Part shown: positions 10,494-20,467 of the stretch, piece by piece | Layout of the letters: each line of letters opens with the position of its first letter | Numbering within the stretch: position 1 is the stretch's first letter | Assembly: GCA_949710005.1 (NCBI GenBank) | Contig: OX453274.1 | Location: 15,914,741-15,978,740, forward strand | Reading direction: 5' to 3' | Source of the DNA: Ricordea florida | Lineage: Eukaryota; Cnidaria; Anthozoa; Corallimorpharia; Ricordeidae | Length of the DNA stretch: 64,000 bases | The notes under the pieces: generated by a model | Told to the model about the DNA's origin: nothing | Database searches by the model: none | What the model saw: only the letters and a program-made list of their open reading frames with translations | Program-made: the position numbers and the translations under genes

Positions 10494-12009
10494 ATGTCTA
10501 AAGCAACCAAACAACAAAAGTCCTCAACCAAACAACAACAAAAGCCCTCAACTAAACAACAAAAACCTGGATCTAAACCTAACGTCTTTCGTCTAAAATC
10601 TGCATCTACATTTGATTGGAGCTCTAAAGTAGTAGAAGATCCTAAGAAAAAAACAGGTAAGGGCTATGAATACGCAACTTCTAAGGTTTACTTCAAAGAT
10701 GATGAAAAAGGTGAAAAACTTCCTATATTTATTGAATTAGCAAAGCAAAAAATTTGGGGAATATCTGGTGTATGGTCCTATGGAAGTAAATAAGAAGAGA
10801 AAATTACTAAAAAATATAGAAGGATACCAAATTTCTTATCCTATGACATCTTTTTCAACCATTACGGATCCTACAGACGATGAAAAGAAAACTTCTGATG
10901 CATTTGATAGTATTTTTAAAATCACAGTGGATAGTCTCAAAAAATTTTGTAACACTGAAGATTCTAATAGTAAGGTTCCAGAATTTACTTATAGATGTTA
11001 TAAGCTTGGTAAAGAAGAAGAAGAACTTACGATAAATGATGAAGAAGAAGAACTTACGATAAATGATGATGAAGATGATTATGATAATTGGACTTTTGCT
11101 GTCAAACCTATATATGATTGGACGAGTAATGATGATGGACCACAGCGTGCATATCTTAAATTTTCTACTAGAGGTAAAGGCCCTAAAATGAGTTGTAATA
11201 CTAGGGTTTATGATCCTAACAATAAAACAAAGGCTCCTTCGAGCTACCTCATGGTATGTGGTAATTATTCCATGAATTGCTGTCCTTTCCCCAGACCATA
11301 AAGCGTTCATTCCGAATAGTTCGTTTTGTGCACTCTTGCTACGGCTGATCGATTACTCATTGTCCAAATTGGAGACATCGTCACTTTTAAGACTTTAAAT
11401 CAGATTTCTTTCCCCTTGAGCATTCTTGAACACATTTCCTGTTCGTTCGCGAGATCTTCAAAAGTGTATTTTGATCAAAGATGGAGCGAAAGGAACGAAA
11501 ACCCGCCTTGACAATCTTTGCGTCGGGCTCAATACAACAGACACCATTTTGTAAACATGTGCTGCCGCTTTGTCTCACCCCCTTCCCCCACATATGTGAA
11601 CCTAAAACAATAGGATGACCTTCTGGACAAAACCAAACCTAGTAGGGGAGACAGGGGAGAACCTGTTTTATTCACATTTAATGCGGATTTAATGCATAAA
11701 TTAATTGTCTAACAGGAATGGAGTGACAAATCCAACCATTACTATACCTCATGGTATGACATACATACCATGAGGTAAAAAGTATCACCGTCAAAGTATA
11801 TGGGAAATGCGGATAATCCTGTACGAGGTGATGCTAGAATTGTTCTTCATTGAGAGGAAATATATTGGGGTAAACATGGAAAGAAAAGTTATGAAGCATC
11901 TGTGCGCCTTTTTGTTTCGGAGATGAAATTTACTCCCACTACTGAAGACGATTATGACAACTCTGAAAACCCTGCCTACAACGAGTGTGTGCTTGATTTA
12001 GATGATTAG
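10494..12009 (+). pseudogene. Polinton gene of unknown function, frameshifted and split by a MITE
   Basis: The start at 10494 follows a TATAAATA box (10447-10454) and the TTAAAGATTT motif (10460). The first 30 residues are a Lys/Gln/Ser-rich tail with repeated TKQQ. The frame shifts once near 10775, shortly after KIWGISGVW. The second part contains a short acidic tandem repeat (EEEELTINDE, 11026-11070) and the segment KPIYDW near 11105. A 529-bp TA-flanked element interrupts it at 11247-11775. The C-terminal part resumes with EIYWGKHGKKSYEASVRL near 11855-11910 and ends at 12009, with one extra in-frame stop near 11850. Proteins ending in a YWG-HG motif are common in cnidarian Polintons. They may be virion or DNA-binding proteins, but this is not established here. 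Confidence 0.7.
11247..11775. mobile_element. MITE with TA target duplication (Tc1/mariner-like)
   Basis: The ends are the perfect inverted repeat CCTCATGGTATG and CATACCATGAGG, each flanked by TA (11245-11246 and 11776-11777). It has no coding capacity that I can support. An extra internal copy of the left end lies at 11747-11758, only a few bases from the right end, so the right terminus folds into a short hairpin. It splits a Polinton gene whose coding sequence is recognisable on both sides. Confidence 0.8.
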
Positions 12010-12063
12010 ATGAATATAATTTAGACTTTTATTATCAAACATTATTACAACTCTTAATAGTAA

Positions 12064-12109
12064 ACCTATTAGGAGATTTAAAGTTAACTGTAAACAATGT
12101 ATAAACATG
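12064..12109 (+). promoter_or_regulatory. Repeated leader sequence before a Polinton gene (copy 2)
   Basis: This matches 10005-10048: CCTATTAGGAGATTTAAAG, then TTAACTGTAAACAA, then the start codon at 12107. The motif TTTAAAG lies 30 bp before the start, compared with 28 bp in the first copy. Confidence 0.55.
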
Positions 12110-12214
12110 ACTGAAGAAGTTGTTGAGCAGATCACAAAAGAACCTACTATCAAAAATAATGTGAAGGATCCTAAGAAAGTGGCAGCTGGAAAAAGACTAG
12201 CTGGGTATTTATAG
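12107..12214 (+). pseudogene. Small Polinton gene, truncated after 35 codons
   Basis: The frame reads MTEEVVEQITKEP and reaches DPKKVAAGKRLAGYL before a TAG. The DPKKVAAG-K-LA segment is one I recall from short Polinton proteins that continue for another 40-60 residues with a hydrophobic helix. Here that part is missing, so this looks like a 3'-truncated remnant. The strong repeated leader before it supports it as a former gene. Confidence 0.5.
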
Positions 12215-12309
12215 TTTTTTTTTGTAACATGTTTCGTGTTACAAAGGTGTTATATAGTGTATTATTATTATTCTTCCCTAATTTTACGACATTCTCTACA
12301 GTGTCCTTT

Positions 12310-12589
12310 TTATCTTTTATAAGAACATATTTGTGACCCTCCACAATCTTTACAAGTTTGTCTTTGTCTGCCATGAAGGCATATTTGTGAACCTCCACAA
12401 TCTTTACAATGTATTTTCTGTCTACCATGATGACATATTTGTGACCCTCCACAATCTTTACAATGTGTTTTCTGTCTACCATGAATGCATATACCTTTAC
12501 CGCCACATTCCTTACATCTATATTTATATTTATTATGCTCGCAAATGTTTCTACCTTTACACTCTACACATCTTGATTTGAATCGATTG
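12310..12589 (-). pseudogene. Cys/His 18-residue repeat gene, 3' part (split by BEL)
   Basis: This is the C-terminal part of the Polinton gene that starts at 19769. It encodes about five tandem units of about 18 residues with the pattern C-x-H-x6-C-x2-C-x5, as in ICLHGRQRQTCKDCGG. Each unit has the spacing of a small zinc-binding module. The BEL element is inserted directly at its right edge, and the 5-bp duplication GATTG lies at 12585-12589. The reading frame is continuous with the 5' part if the BEL element and one duplication copy are ignored. Similar short Cys/His repeats are frequent in giant viruses and protists. The function is unknown. Confidence 0.75.
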
Positions 12590-12921
12590 TGTCCGGGGAC
12601 AAATGGGTGGAGACTCAAAAACACCGTCCGGTAGACAAATGACACTGGGATTTTGGCTTTACGATGCTTTACTGTTTTAACACTAACGTTACACAGATTT
12701 CGGAATACCGTACGTCTCACCTTTCTTCGCTGGATTACGGCAACCCGCAAGAAAAACACGATGAGCGTCTCCGCACTATTTGGTTCATAGATTTTTTCTC
12801 ACGAGCACATGGCAAAAAACAGAAACTTGATATCCCGTGGCACGTTGGTATTTGCCCGAATGGATATCGTAATCGATACGGACTACTGGAATTATAAACT
12901 TGTTGAGGAATAACCTCAACA
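12590..12921 (-). repeat. BEL-1 3' LTR
   Basis: It is 332 bp and begins TG and ends CA in the sense orientation. Its sense 5' end, TGTTGAGG then TTATT then CCTCAACA (12901-12921), is a perfect 8-bp inverted repeat. It shares 328 of 332 positions with the other LTR. Confidence 0.95.
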
Positions 12922-13023
12922 TCCCGAGGGGGTAGGCTGAAAGAACCTTGCTTAATACAATGAAAAACGAATGATATAAAGTTAACAACTTATGGGGTAC
13001 AATGTCCTAGTGTTTCTGTCACC

Positions 13024-16000
13024 TTATCTCGCCTCTTCGAGAAGGCACAACTTTGTTATAGGACGGATAAGCCTTGAATGCTTGGTCTTGACTTCTGCAC
13101 TGCGCACCCTTGCATCCTCACCGGGGAAGACCTTCATCACACGGCCCACCAGCCAGCGGCACCTTGGCGCAGTGTTGTCCACAACGAGGACCAGGTCATT
13201 CACTGCTAAATTCCTCCTGTTCAGTAGCCATTTATGGCGTTGCTGTAAGGTTGGCACATATTCTCGAATCCATCGAGACCAGAAGCAGTTGGCCAGGAAC
13301 TGTGCATGCCTCCACTGTTTGCGCGAGAACAGCTCCTCACTGGGAAAGACACCTGGTGGCACTAGGAGGTTTTGTCGTTGAAGAAGGAAATGGTTTGGAG
13401 TAAGCGGATCTAAATCACTTGGATCATCACTGGCAGGGCAGATAGGACGACTGTTCAAAATGGAAACAACTTCAGCGAATATTGTTCGCAAGGTTTCTAG
13501 CCCGACAAGAGCACTTTGGTTACCAAGAATGGCATTCATCACTCGTCGCACACTTCTAATGAGCCTTTCCCACACTCCAGACATGTGGCTCGCGGCAGGC
13601 GGTTGAAAACGCCACTTCGGAAGTGCACATTGGTACCATTCAACCTCATGGGCATGTAGCTCTCTTTTGATTTTCTCTTCATTTAAATCTTGGACTGAAC
13701 GGCGAAGTTCTTTCTCTGCACCAGTGAAGTTCGTGCCGTTGTCTGACCATATTTCCTTCGGACAACCGCGAACAGAGAAGAATCGGCGCAAGGCTTGGAT
13801 AAAGGTGTCCGTCTCCAACGAACTGGCATCTTCTATATGGACTGCTCGGCTATTGAAACAGACGAAAATGCAGCCGTACACCTTCACAGTACTACGAGCG
13901 CGTTTCACGTGGAAAGGTCCAAAGAAATCAAGGCCTGTGTATGTAAACGGAGGTTGGTATGGCACTAGTCGCTCCTTGGGCAGGTCCGCCATTGCTTGTT
14001 GCATACTAGATGCGTTGCGTCTGCGGCAACTTATACACTTGTTTACAATCTCGCGAACTAGGGATCTTCCTCTAAGAGTCCAGAAATGCTGGCGCATGAC
14101 CGATAGCACATGTTCACGCCCTGCATGGCCCAGGATGTGGTGGTAGTAGCGAACGATCAAGGCAGTCACGGGATGAGCCTTTGGAAGGATCATAGGGTGA
14201 GCAGCTTCAAAGGCAATTGGTGCGCGGTGAATCCTTCCTCCCACACGTATAAGACCGTTGACTAAAATCGGGCTTAAATTCGCCAACTTGCTGTGGCATT
14301 TCACTTGCCCACCTCCCTTGAGAGCCAAATACTCTTCATAGAAATGTTGGCGTTGGACAAATCGCACAACCTCATTTCTTGCTTGCTCAAGCTCTTTAAG
14401 GGAAAGAGTAGATGACAGAGGAGATGCGGGTTTCTCTTTTTTCACGTACTTGACGAAGCGCAACACCCACGATATGATTCTCAGCAGGAAGGACCAGGAT
14501 GAATAGCGTTGCAGTAGAAGATCAATCACAGACGTGTCGGTAGTAAACGCGACTGTTTGAAAATTTCGGATCTCTTTATCGTCATCGGGGAGGTCTTCTA
14601 TCTTTGTGTGAGGCCATTTGTCTTTTGGTTGCCATAAGAATTCGGGCCCTGACCACCAGGGGCATTTAGCTTGGAAATACGTGGCGAGGTCACCACGCGA
14701 GCCATCGTCAGCCGGGTTTACATCGCCGGGAACATGGCGCCATTGCTCTGCGGAGGTTGTTTCATGAATCTCCGCCACGCGGTTGGATACAAAGGTGTGA
14801 AACCGCTTTGTTTGATTGGCGATATACTGCAGAACCGTCTTTGAGTCAGACCACATAAAGACCTTATCTATGGGTAGGTCAAGTTCACGAAGGATCATCT
14901 TGTTCAGGCGGGTTGTAAGGACTGCTGCTTGCAATTCTAAGCGGGGGATGGTCAGTTCCTTTACTGGTGCATTGCGAGTCTTGCCCATGACGAAGGAGCA
15001 ATGTACTCTTCCTTGTTCGTCAGTGAATCGCAAGTACCAAACTGCTGCATAGCCACTTCTAGAGGCATCGGCAAAGTTGTGCAGTTGTAAGGTTGTCGAC
15101 ACACCCAAAGAGTTGGTCTTGTAACACCTTGGAATATCAACAGTAGCGACTTGCGGCAACTGCTCGAGCCACCTTTGCCATTGCGATAAATACGGTTCCG
15201 GGATTTCTTGATCCCACGGTAGTTTCTGTCTCCAGAGCTCTTGTAACAGGACCTTAGCTGAGAAGGGTGTGAAAGGGTGCAATAAATCCCAATGGGTCAT
15301 ACAGGGAACTTGTGATGGAGAGTAGTCCTCTCTTGGTGTGAGGCTTGCACTTCTTTATGGATCTAAACTTGAAGGCATCTGACTGAGCATCCCAGTACAC
15401 ACCTAAAGCTCGCTCGAGAGGCAGCTGGTCTAGGTCCAGGTCTAGTTTTGGGTTTGCTCTCCGTTCTGGTGGGATTGATGCCAAGACTTCACGATTGTTG
15501 CTCGTAAACTTCGTGAGATTGAAGCCTCCTTCCTTTAACAGCTTTGTTAAGTCTGACGCTAGGCTAATGGCTTGCTTCGTGCTTGGGACTGATTTTAACA
15601 CATCGTCAACGTAAAAGTTTCGGCGAACAGTTTCAATGACATCTGAAGTGTAAGCGGCTTTATTGTCTTCTGCAGACGTGTTTAGGGCTTTGATCGCACA
15701 ACAAGGTGATGACTTGGCGCCGAAAATGTGAACCAGCATTTTGTACTCTTCAGGTGGATCATTTATACTGCCGGACCACCACAAGAATCTCAGAGCATCC
15801 GTGTCACCTGGTCTTACTTTAGTCTGGTAAAACATACCCTCGATATCAGCGGAAAAGGCTACTTGATCTTGCCGGAACCGGAGTAACACGCCAGTAAGAT
15901 CACTTGTCAGAGAGAGTCCCTGTAAGAGTTTATCATTTAGGGATGTACCTTGGAATCTTGCAGCGGCATCAAACACTACTCTCACTTTCCCTGGTTTGTT

Positions 16001-17302
16001 TGGGTTGATTACTGGGTGATGTGGGAGATACCAAGTAATGTTGCTGACAGTGGCAGCTTCCTCCTTGACCAGCTTTCTTGCATAGCCCTTGGAAACACAT
16101 TCGTCTATTACAGCTCTGTACTTTGTCTCCAGGTTTGGGTCACGCTGAAAACGTCTCTTCAAGCGTTGGAGTCTCGCCTCAGCAAGTGCGCGATTGTAAG
16201 GAAGTGCAGGGTTATCATCTTTCCACAGAAGAGCTATCTGATAATGGCCATCAACCTTGCAAATTGAGTCATCGATCTGCTTTAAAGCTCTTCGGTCTTC
16301 CACGGACATGGCCTTGGTTACACCCAACGTGGTACCGTATGATTCGATCTTCCAGAACTCTTCGAGCTGATGGCTTAGGGAAACATCTTCTCCACTAATA
16401 AGGTTCACTTGCACGCCTCTGCAGGCCTGACGAGCAGAGGAACCACCTAATATGCTCCATCCGATGCATGACTTGATTGCAAGCGGCTCATTTGGTTTTC
16501 CCTTCTTTACCTCAAGAGGTATGAAAGCTTCTTGGACATTAGTGCCAAGCAAAACAGAGATCTTCTTCCTCTCCACTTCTGGGAAGCAAACATGCTTTAA
16601 ATGTGGCCACTGTTCCAAAGACTTTGTGATCCTTGTATGCTTTAAGGGAATTGTAAGGTCCTTCACAGCCCACGCGGACTTGACATTGACTACATGGCCA
16701 ATTGTGTTATCTACTGGGGCAATCTTAAAGTTGACCTTGAGGCCTTCTTCCTTTGAATCGGAGCTGTTCACTGTAGTAAGTGAAAGTTTGCTTGTCGATC
16801 CCTTTATGTTCAGCAACTTCACCAGAGAAGGGTCTATCATTGTTATATCGGAGCCTGAATCAACTAGACCATAAGTCGAAATCTGATTACCGGCCTCACT
16901 CATCACTCTAATCGGGACCACTTGAAGTAGTACCTCACAGGAATTAAATGCTCCTTCAGCCGAACACGTGGAAGTGGTAGCCTGATCAGGTACCAAGTCC
17001 TGTTTGATGACCTCCTCATTCTGGTTCACCTCTACCTGCCTTGCTTCGCCTTTGGGCCCAGTAAAATGTAACAGGGTGTGATGTGTTTTCCCACAGCCTT
17101 GAACCTTGCACCTGGTTGAGGATGTACACTTCTTTGAATTATGGCTGGTGGAATTGATGCAGTTGAAACAAATCTGCTTCTGCTTTACGAAAGTGCTTCT
17201 CTCTTGAGGAGATTTGGACTTGAAGACGTCACAACAGGCGGTACAGGCGGTGGGGCTGACAGCACATAGGGCAGGAATCTTGCTTCGCTGTCGTAATGGC
17301 AC
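13024..17302 (-). pseudogene. pol: BEL-1 Pol: protease, RT, RNase H, integrase
   Basis: The frame from 17302 begins with a CCHC-type knuckle ([10 protein letters not shown] and [11 protein letters not shown]) and then the aspartic protease with [12 protein letters not shown]. The reverse transcriptase follows, with SADIEGMF and NFYVDDV at the catalytic positions. It changes frame at about 15260-15275 into a 758-codon frame. That frame has RNase H ([12 protein letters not shown] and MWSDSKTV), the H2C2 integrase finger (HHILGHAG, then CISCRRRN) and the integrase core with [15 protein letters not shown] and a WERLIRS glutamate. A DUF5641-type C-terminal domain ends at 13024. Catalytic residues are all visible. 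The break near 15265 is one base and may be decay rather than programmed frameshifting. Confidence 0.93.
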
Positions 17303-19053
17303 AGGAAGACACCCTTGAGGTCACTCCTCTACTTCTAGGTTTGGACCTGGAGGTCACAGTTTCCTCACGCCCACCACTGAAGAAGGGATGGTTAGCAACA
17401 TACGCTCTTTCCTTAAGAAAGTCTACAACATCCTTAAAACTTGGCATCACTTGCCCCTTGCGCTCTAAACCATTCAAACGCTCCGCAAATTTGGCTTGCA
17501 TCCACTTAGGTAGCCGTGCAATAATTTTCTCCAAGTTATCGAAATTCATCTCACTCAGGTATCCCATGGACTCTAGGGTATCATACGTAATCTGTGCTGT
17601 ATCAGCGTAGAGCTGTAAGTCCACTTTATCGGTTGCCTGAATAGCAGGTCCCTGTGTCAAGGATTCTACACAAGCTCTCAAAACTTGAAAAGGTTGGCCA
17701 AATCGCTCCTCTAGGGTCTTCAGCGCCCTTGTTAGCCCATTTGGTAATGGCTCGTATCTCTGTACTGCAGTCAGTGCAGGACCTTCTAAAAACTGTAGAA
17801 GACGGGCCATTTTAACAGAATCATCAAGTGGTCTTGTCTCAACCATTTGCCTGAATCTCTGGCGGAAGGCTGGGTATTTTTCTGGGGATCCATCAAACTT
17901 TTGGACTTGCACATGAGGAAGATTTATAAGAGGCACTCAAACTCTCCATTGAAGACATGATGGCAATAAGGCTTTCGTTCACAACTGAACCAGTCGTACT
18001 GGGTTGTTGTACACAGTAGGTACTCACAGGTGGGTATGGCATACTCGTTCCTACTAGGGAGGCTTGAGGTAACTGCTGGGAGTTTCCTTGACCTTGCACT
18101 TGACCCATCTCAGTTCCAGTCTTCACAACTTCAGACTTGGCAGGGAATTTCACACTTGCTTGCAGCTCATTGCATGGTTTGGGAATTGATGGATGAGGGT
18201 CGTTCACCATAGGTGTGGATGTGTGAGGAGGATGTGTTTTGGAAGCTAAGCAATGCGTATCACCAGTAAAGTTTGCCGGTGGCAGGGTTGCAGTCAAGCT
18301 TGGGGGTTGTTGTGGGTTATTCACCGGATCTATGTCATGCTGCCGGGCCTTCTGCTCATCATCCGGTTTACCTTCAAACCTTGCCTCTTCTCCTTCTGCA
18401 AGCGTGGCCTCTAAACTGGCTAACTCCGCCTCATTCCTTGCGGCAGCAACTTCCCTTTCTGCCTCTAATTTAGTTAATTCGAGCCTGTACTCCAATTCCG
18501 TTCGTTTAATTTCCATCTCAATCCTTTTCGTTTCCAACTCAACTACCTTCCTACTCATCTCTTCGGCTTGTTGTTGAACAAGTGCTGCCCTTGCTGCTTG
18601 AGCCTTGGCCTCACGAGCCCTAGAGCTACACATACTTAATTGTGAACAATGGCTTCTCACAGACTTCACAGAGCCAGGGGGAGACACTTTCTTCAACACT
18701 CTAACTTCCTCTGAAACCTGATTTTTATAGAACACAGCAGCGTTCTCTACAAACTGTTCTATTCTATCATTAAACGTGCGAATTCTTGAGTGCTGCGCTG
18801 CACGGTCATTTAAAACACGTTGATATTTCTCACACGAGGTATCGAGTAAATCGGCATATTTATCACATTAAGCGCAATATTGTTCCCATGCAGCATTAAG
18901 TTGAATTTGTCGAGATCGTACCTTAACGAGGTTGCTGAAATCTTTGAAACACTCATCCAGCTCACTACATACTCTTGAAATGACTGATAAATGTCCTCTG
19001 CGGGATCTGTCGAGTGATTCCAGTCTTTCGTACATTATTCCTTGTTGAGCCAT
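17229..19053 (-). pseudogene. gag: BEL-1 Gag
   Basis: Gag would form the retrotransposon particle. It starts at 19053 with MAQQGIMYERLESL and is interrupted by an in-frame TAA at 18868-18870. A long charged coiled coil rich in Glu, Arg and Ala follows (about 18640-18380), then a Pro/Ser/Thr-rich linker. The frame then changes near 17900. The DUF1759-type Gag domain (VQKFDGSPEKYPAFRQRF, then LLQFLEGPAL) occupies about 17910-17400. It ends near a CPMC zinc-binding segment, and the frame shifts again near 17235 into the Pol frame. Confidence 0.9.
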
Positions 19054-19193
19054 GATATAAATCGTTCACCGCCGGGTCTCTTGAGGGTTTGACTTTGCCA
19101 TACAATAGCTGACCACTTAAACGAACTTCAACAGCGTTCACATGCACTGTTCCACCAAAATCCACAAATACGGCGTGTTTTTCTTGCAAACAA

Positions 19194-19525
19194 TGTCCGG
19201 GGACAAATGGGTGGAGACTCAAAAACACCGTCCGGTAGACAAATGACACTGGGATTTTGGCTTTACGATGCTTTACTGTTTTAACACTAACGTTACACAG
19301 ATTTCGGAATACCGTACGTCTCACCTTTCTTCGCTGGATTACGGCAACCCGCAAGAAAAACACGATGAGCGTCTCCACACTATTTGGTTCATAGATATTT
19401 TCTCACGAGCACATGGCAAAAAACAAAAACTTGATATCCCGTGGCACGTTGGTATTTGCCCGAATGGATATCGTAATCGATACGGACCACTGGAATTATA
19501 AACTTGTTGAGGAATAACCTCAACA
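19194..19525 (-). repeat. BEL-1 5' LTR
   Basis: This is the upstream LTR in the sense (minus) orientation and is 332 bp. The bases just inside it read TTGTTTGCAAG on the sense strand, which is not the usual TGG-starting primer site. The GATTG duplication follows at 19526-19530. Confidence 0.95.
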
Positions 19526-19769
19526 GATTGTGTGAACATATTTGCGAACCTCCGCAATCTTTACAATGGGATTTCCGTCTACCATGAATGCACATTTGTG
19601 ATCCTCCACATTCTTAACAATATGATTTAAATCTTTTATGAGGGCATATTTGTGAACCTCCACAATCTTTACAATGGGATTTGCGTTTGCCATGAGGACA
19701 TTTATTTGATTTTTTGATGACATTTTCGGGTATGTCTTCGCTTTGCTCTTTCACTGATAAATTTTCCAT
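19526..19769 (-). pseudogene. Cys/His 18-residue repeat gene, 5' part
   Basis: The start codon at 19769 lies inside the right terminal repeat, and the first codons (MENLSVKE) match those of the polymerase at the other end (MENLPVKE). After about 20 unique residues the tandem units begin: CPHGKRKSHCKDCGGSQ and relatives. One lysine codon is replaced by TAA near 19614-19616, between two units. The frame runs into the BEL insertion at 19525 and resumes at 12589. I would choose 19769 over the longer frame from 19808 because of the mirror-image position in the terminal repeat. Confidence 0.75.
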
Positions 19770-19981
19770 GTTCTCGTGTAAAAATCGTACTATATGTATG
19801 CGTACCAAATCTTTAAACCATTGAAAAAAGTAAGTTGATAATTAAAAATGGTGAAAACTTAAAAAAGTGAAAAAGTAACTTGAAAAATTTTAAACTTAAA
19901 AAAAATAAAAAGTGGATTTGACAATTTAAAATTTTTAGTATGATTTTTGTTTTGAGCCAGAACGGCCCGTTTACAGCTACT
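19745..19981 (-). repeat. Polinton right terminal inverted repeat
   Basis: It mirrors 2482-2721. It ends CAGCTACT at 19981 and is followed by ACATTA. It contains the promoter-like motif TTTAAAGATTT (19807-19817, minus strand) and the start codon and first eight codons of the Cys/His-repeat gene. Confidence 0.92.
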
Positions 19982-20467
19982 ACATTACAGAATAAATACT
20001 GAATATTTAACTTTAAGTTTACTCATTTTTATGTGGTAATCAACAAGTGAAACATCTCGAAAATGAGTAAAGATTGCCCAGCCTCAACCAATCAGAAAGT
20101 TCCATTGCTACAGCCTCATCGACGTAGTAAATAATAACCTTTAGACCAGATCCCAGTTGTTCAAAGCCTGGATAACTTTACCCGGTAGATAGGTCATAAT
20201 TCAGCTGTTTCAATATGTGCAAAGGTTTAATTCCCCCATTTCTACAGCAAACCATCAATAGACATATTGTATGCATACCTAAGTATGGGAATGAACATAT
20301 ACTTTGGCAAATGTTTACGTTCGAGTATATTTTAAGAGCCTGCATGGCAAACAATTTCATACAGTCAGCGGTTGATATTGCTTGCGCGGATTCTGTCTGC
20401 GGTTGAGGCAGCGGGCGCACTTTTGTCAGCGACTAGCACGGTGGGCGCATATATTTTTGCAAACACA

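Larger units (their letters stand above)
12590..19525 (-). mobile_element. BEL/Pao LTR retrotransposon, recent insertion in the Polinton
   Basis: Two 332-bp direct LTRs (12590-12921 and 19194-19525) differ at four positions, about 1.2 percent. The 5-bp duplication GATTG flanks the element (12585-12589 and 19526-19530). Coding is on the minus strand and runs Gag, zinc knuckle, protease, reverse transcriptase, RNase H, integrase, DUF5641-type tail. Three frame changes and one nonsense codon break it despite the young LTRs. On the sense strand the tract before the 3' LTR is CTACCCCCTCGGGA, which is not an ordinary purine tract. Confidence 0.95.
2482..19981. mobile_element. Polinton/Maverick (adintovirus-like) element, decayed, carrying a BEL insertion
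   Basis: This is a self-synthesising virus-like DNA transposon. It is bounded by inverted terminal repeats of about 240 bp starting AGTAGCTGTAAACGGG. The hexamer ACATTA lies at both outer edges (2477-2482 and 19982-19987), overlapping the terminal A on the left, which fits the usual 6-bp Polinton duplication within one base. Inside are a protein-primed family B DNA polymerase, a retroviral-type integrase, a hexon-like capsid protein, a packaging ATPase and small genes. Removing the 6.9 kb BEL element and the 0.5 kb MITE leaves about 10 kb, shorter than the usual 15-20 kb. I found no adenain-type protease and no convincing penton gene. Several genes carry frameshifts and stops, so it is a relic that cannot act on its own. 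Confidence 0.93.

Noticed and set aside
10855-11310. 151-codon minus-strand frame
   Set aside because: It is the antisense shadow of the plus-strand Polinton gene and consists of Ile/Phe-rich low-complexity sequence.
12171-12581. Other frames through the Cys/His repeat region
   Set aside because: They are shifted readings of the same 54-bp repeat. Only the frame with regular Cys/His spacing is convincing.
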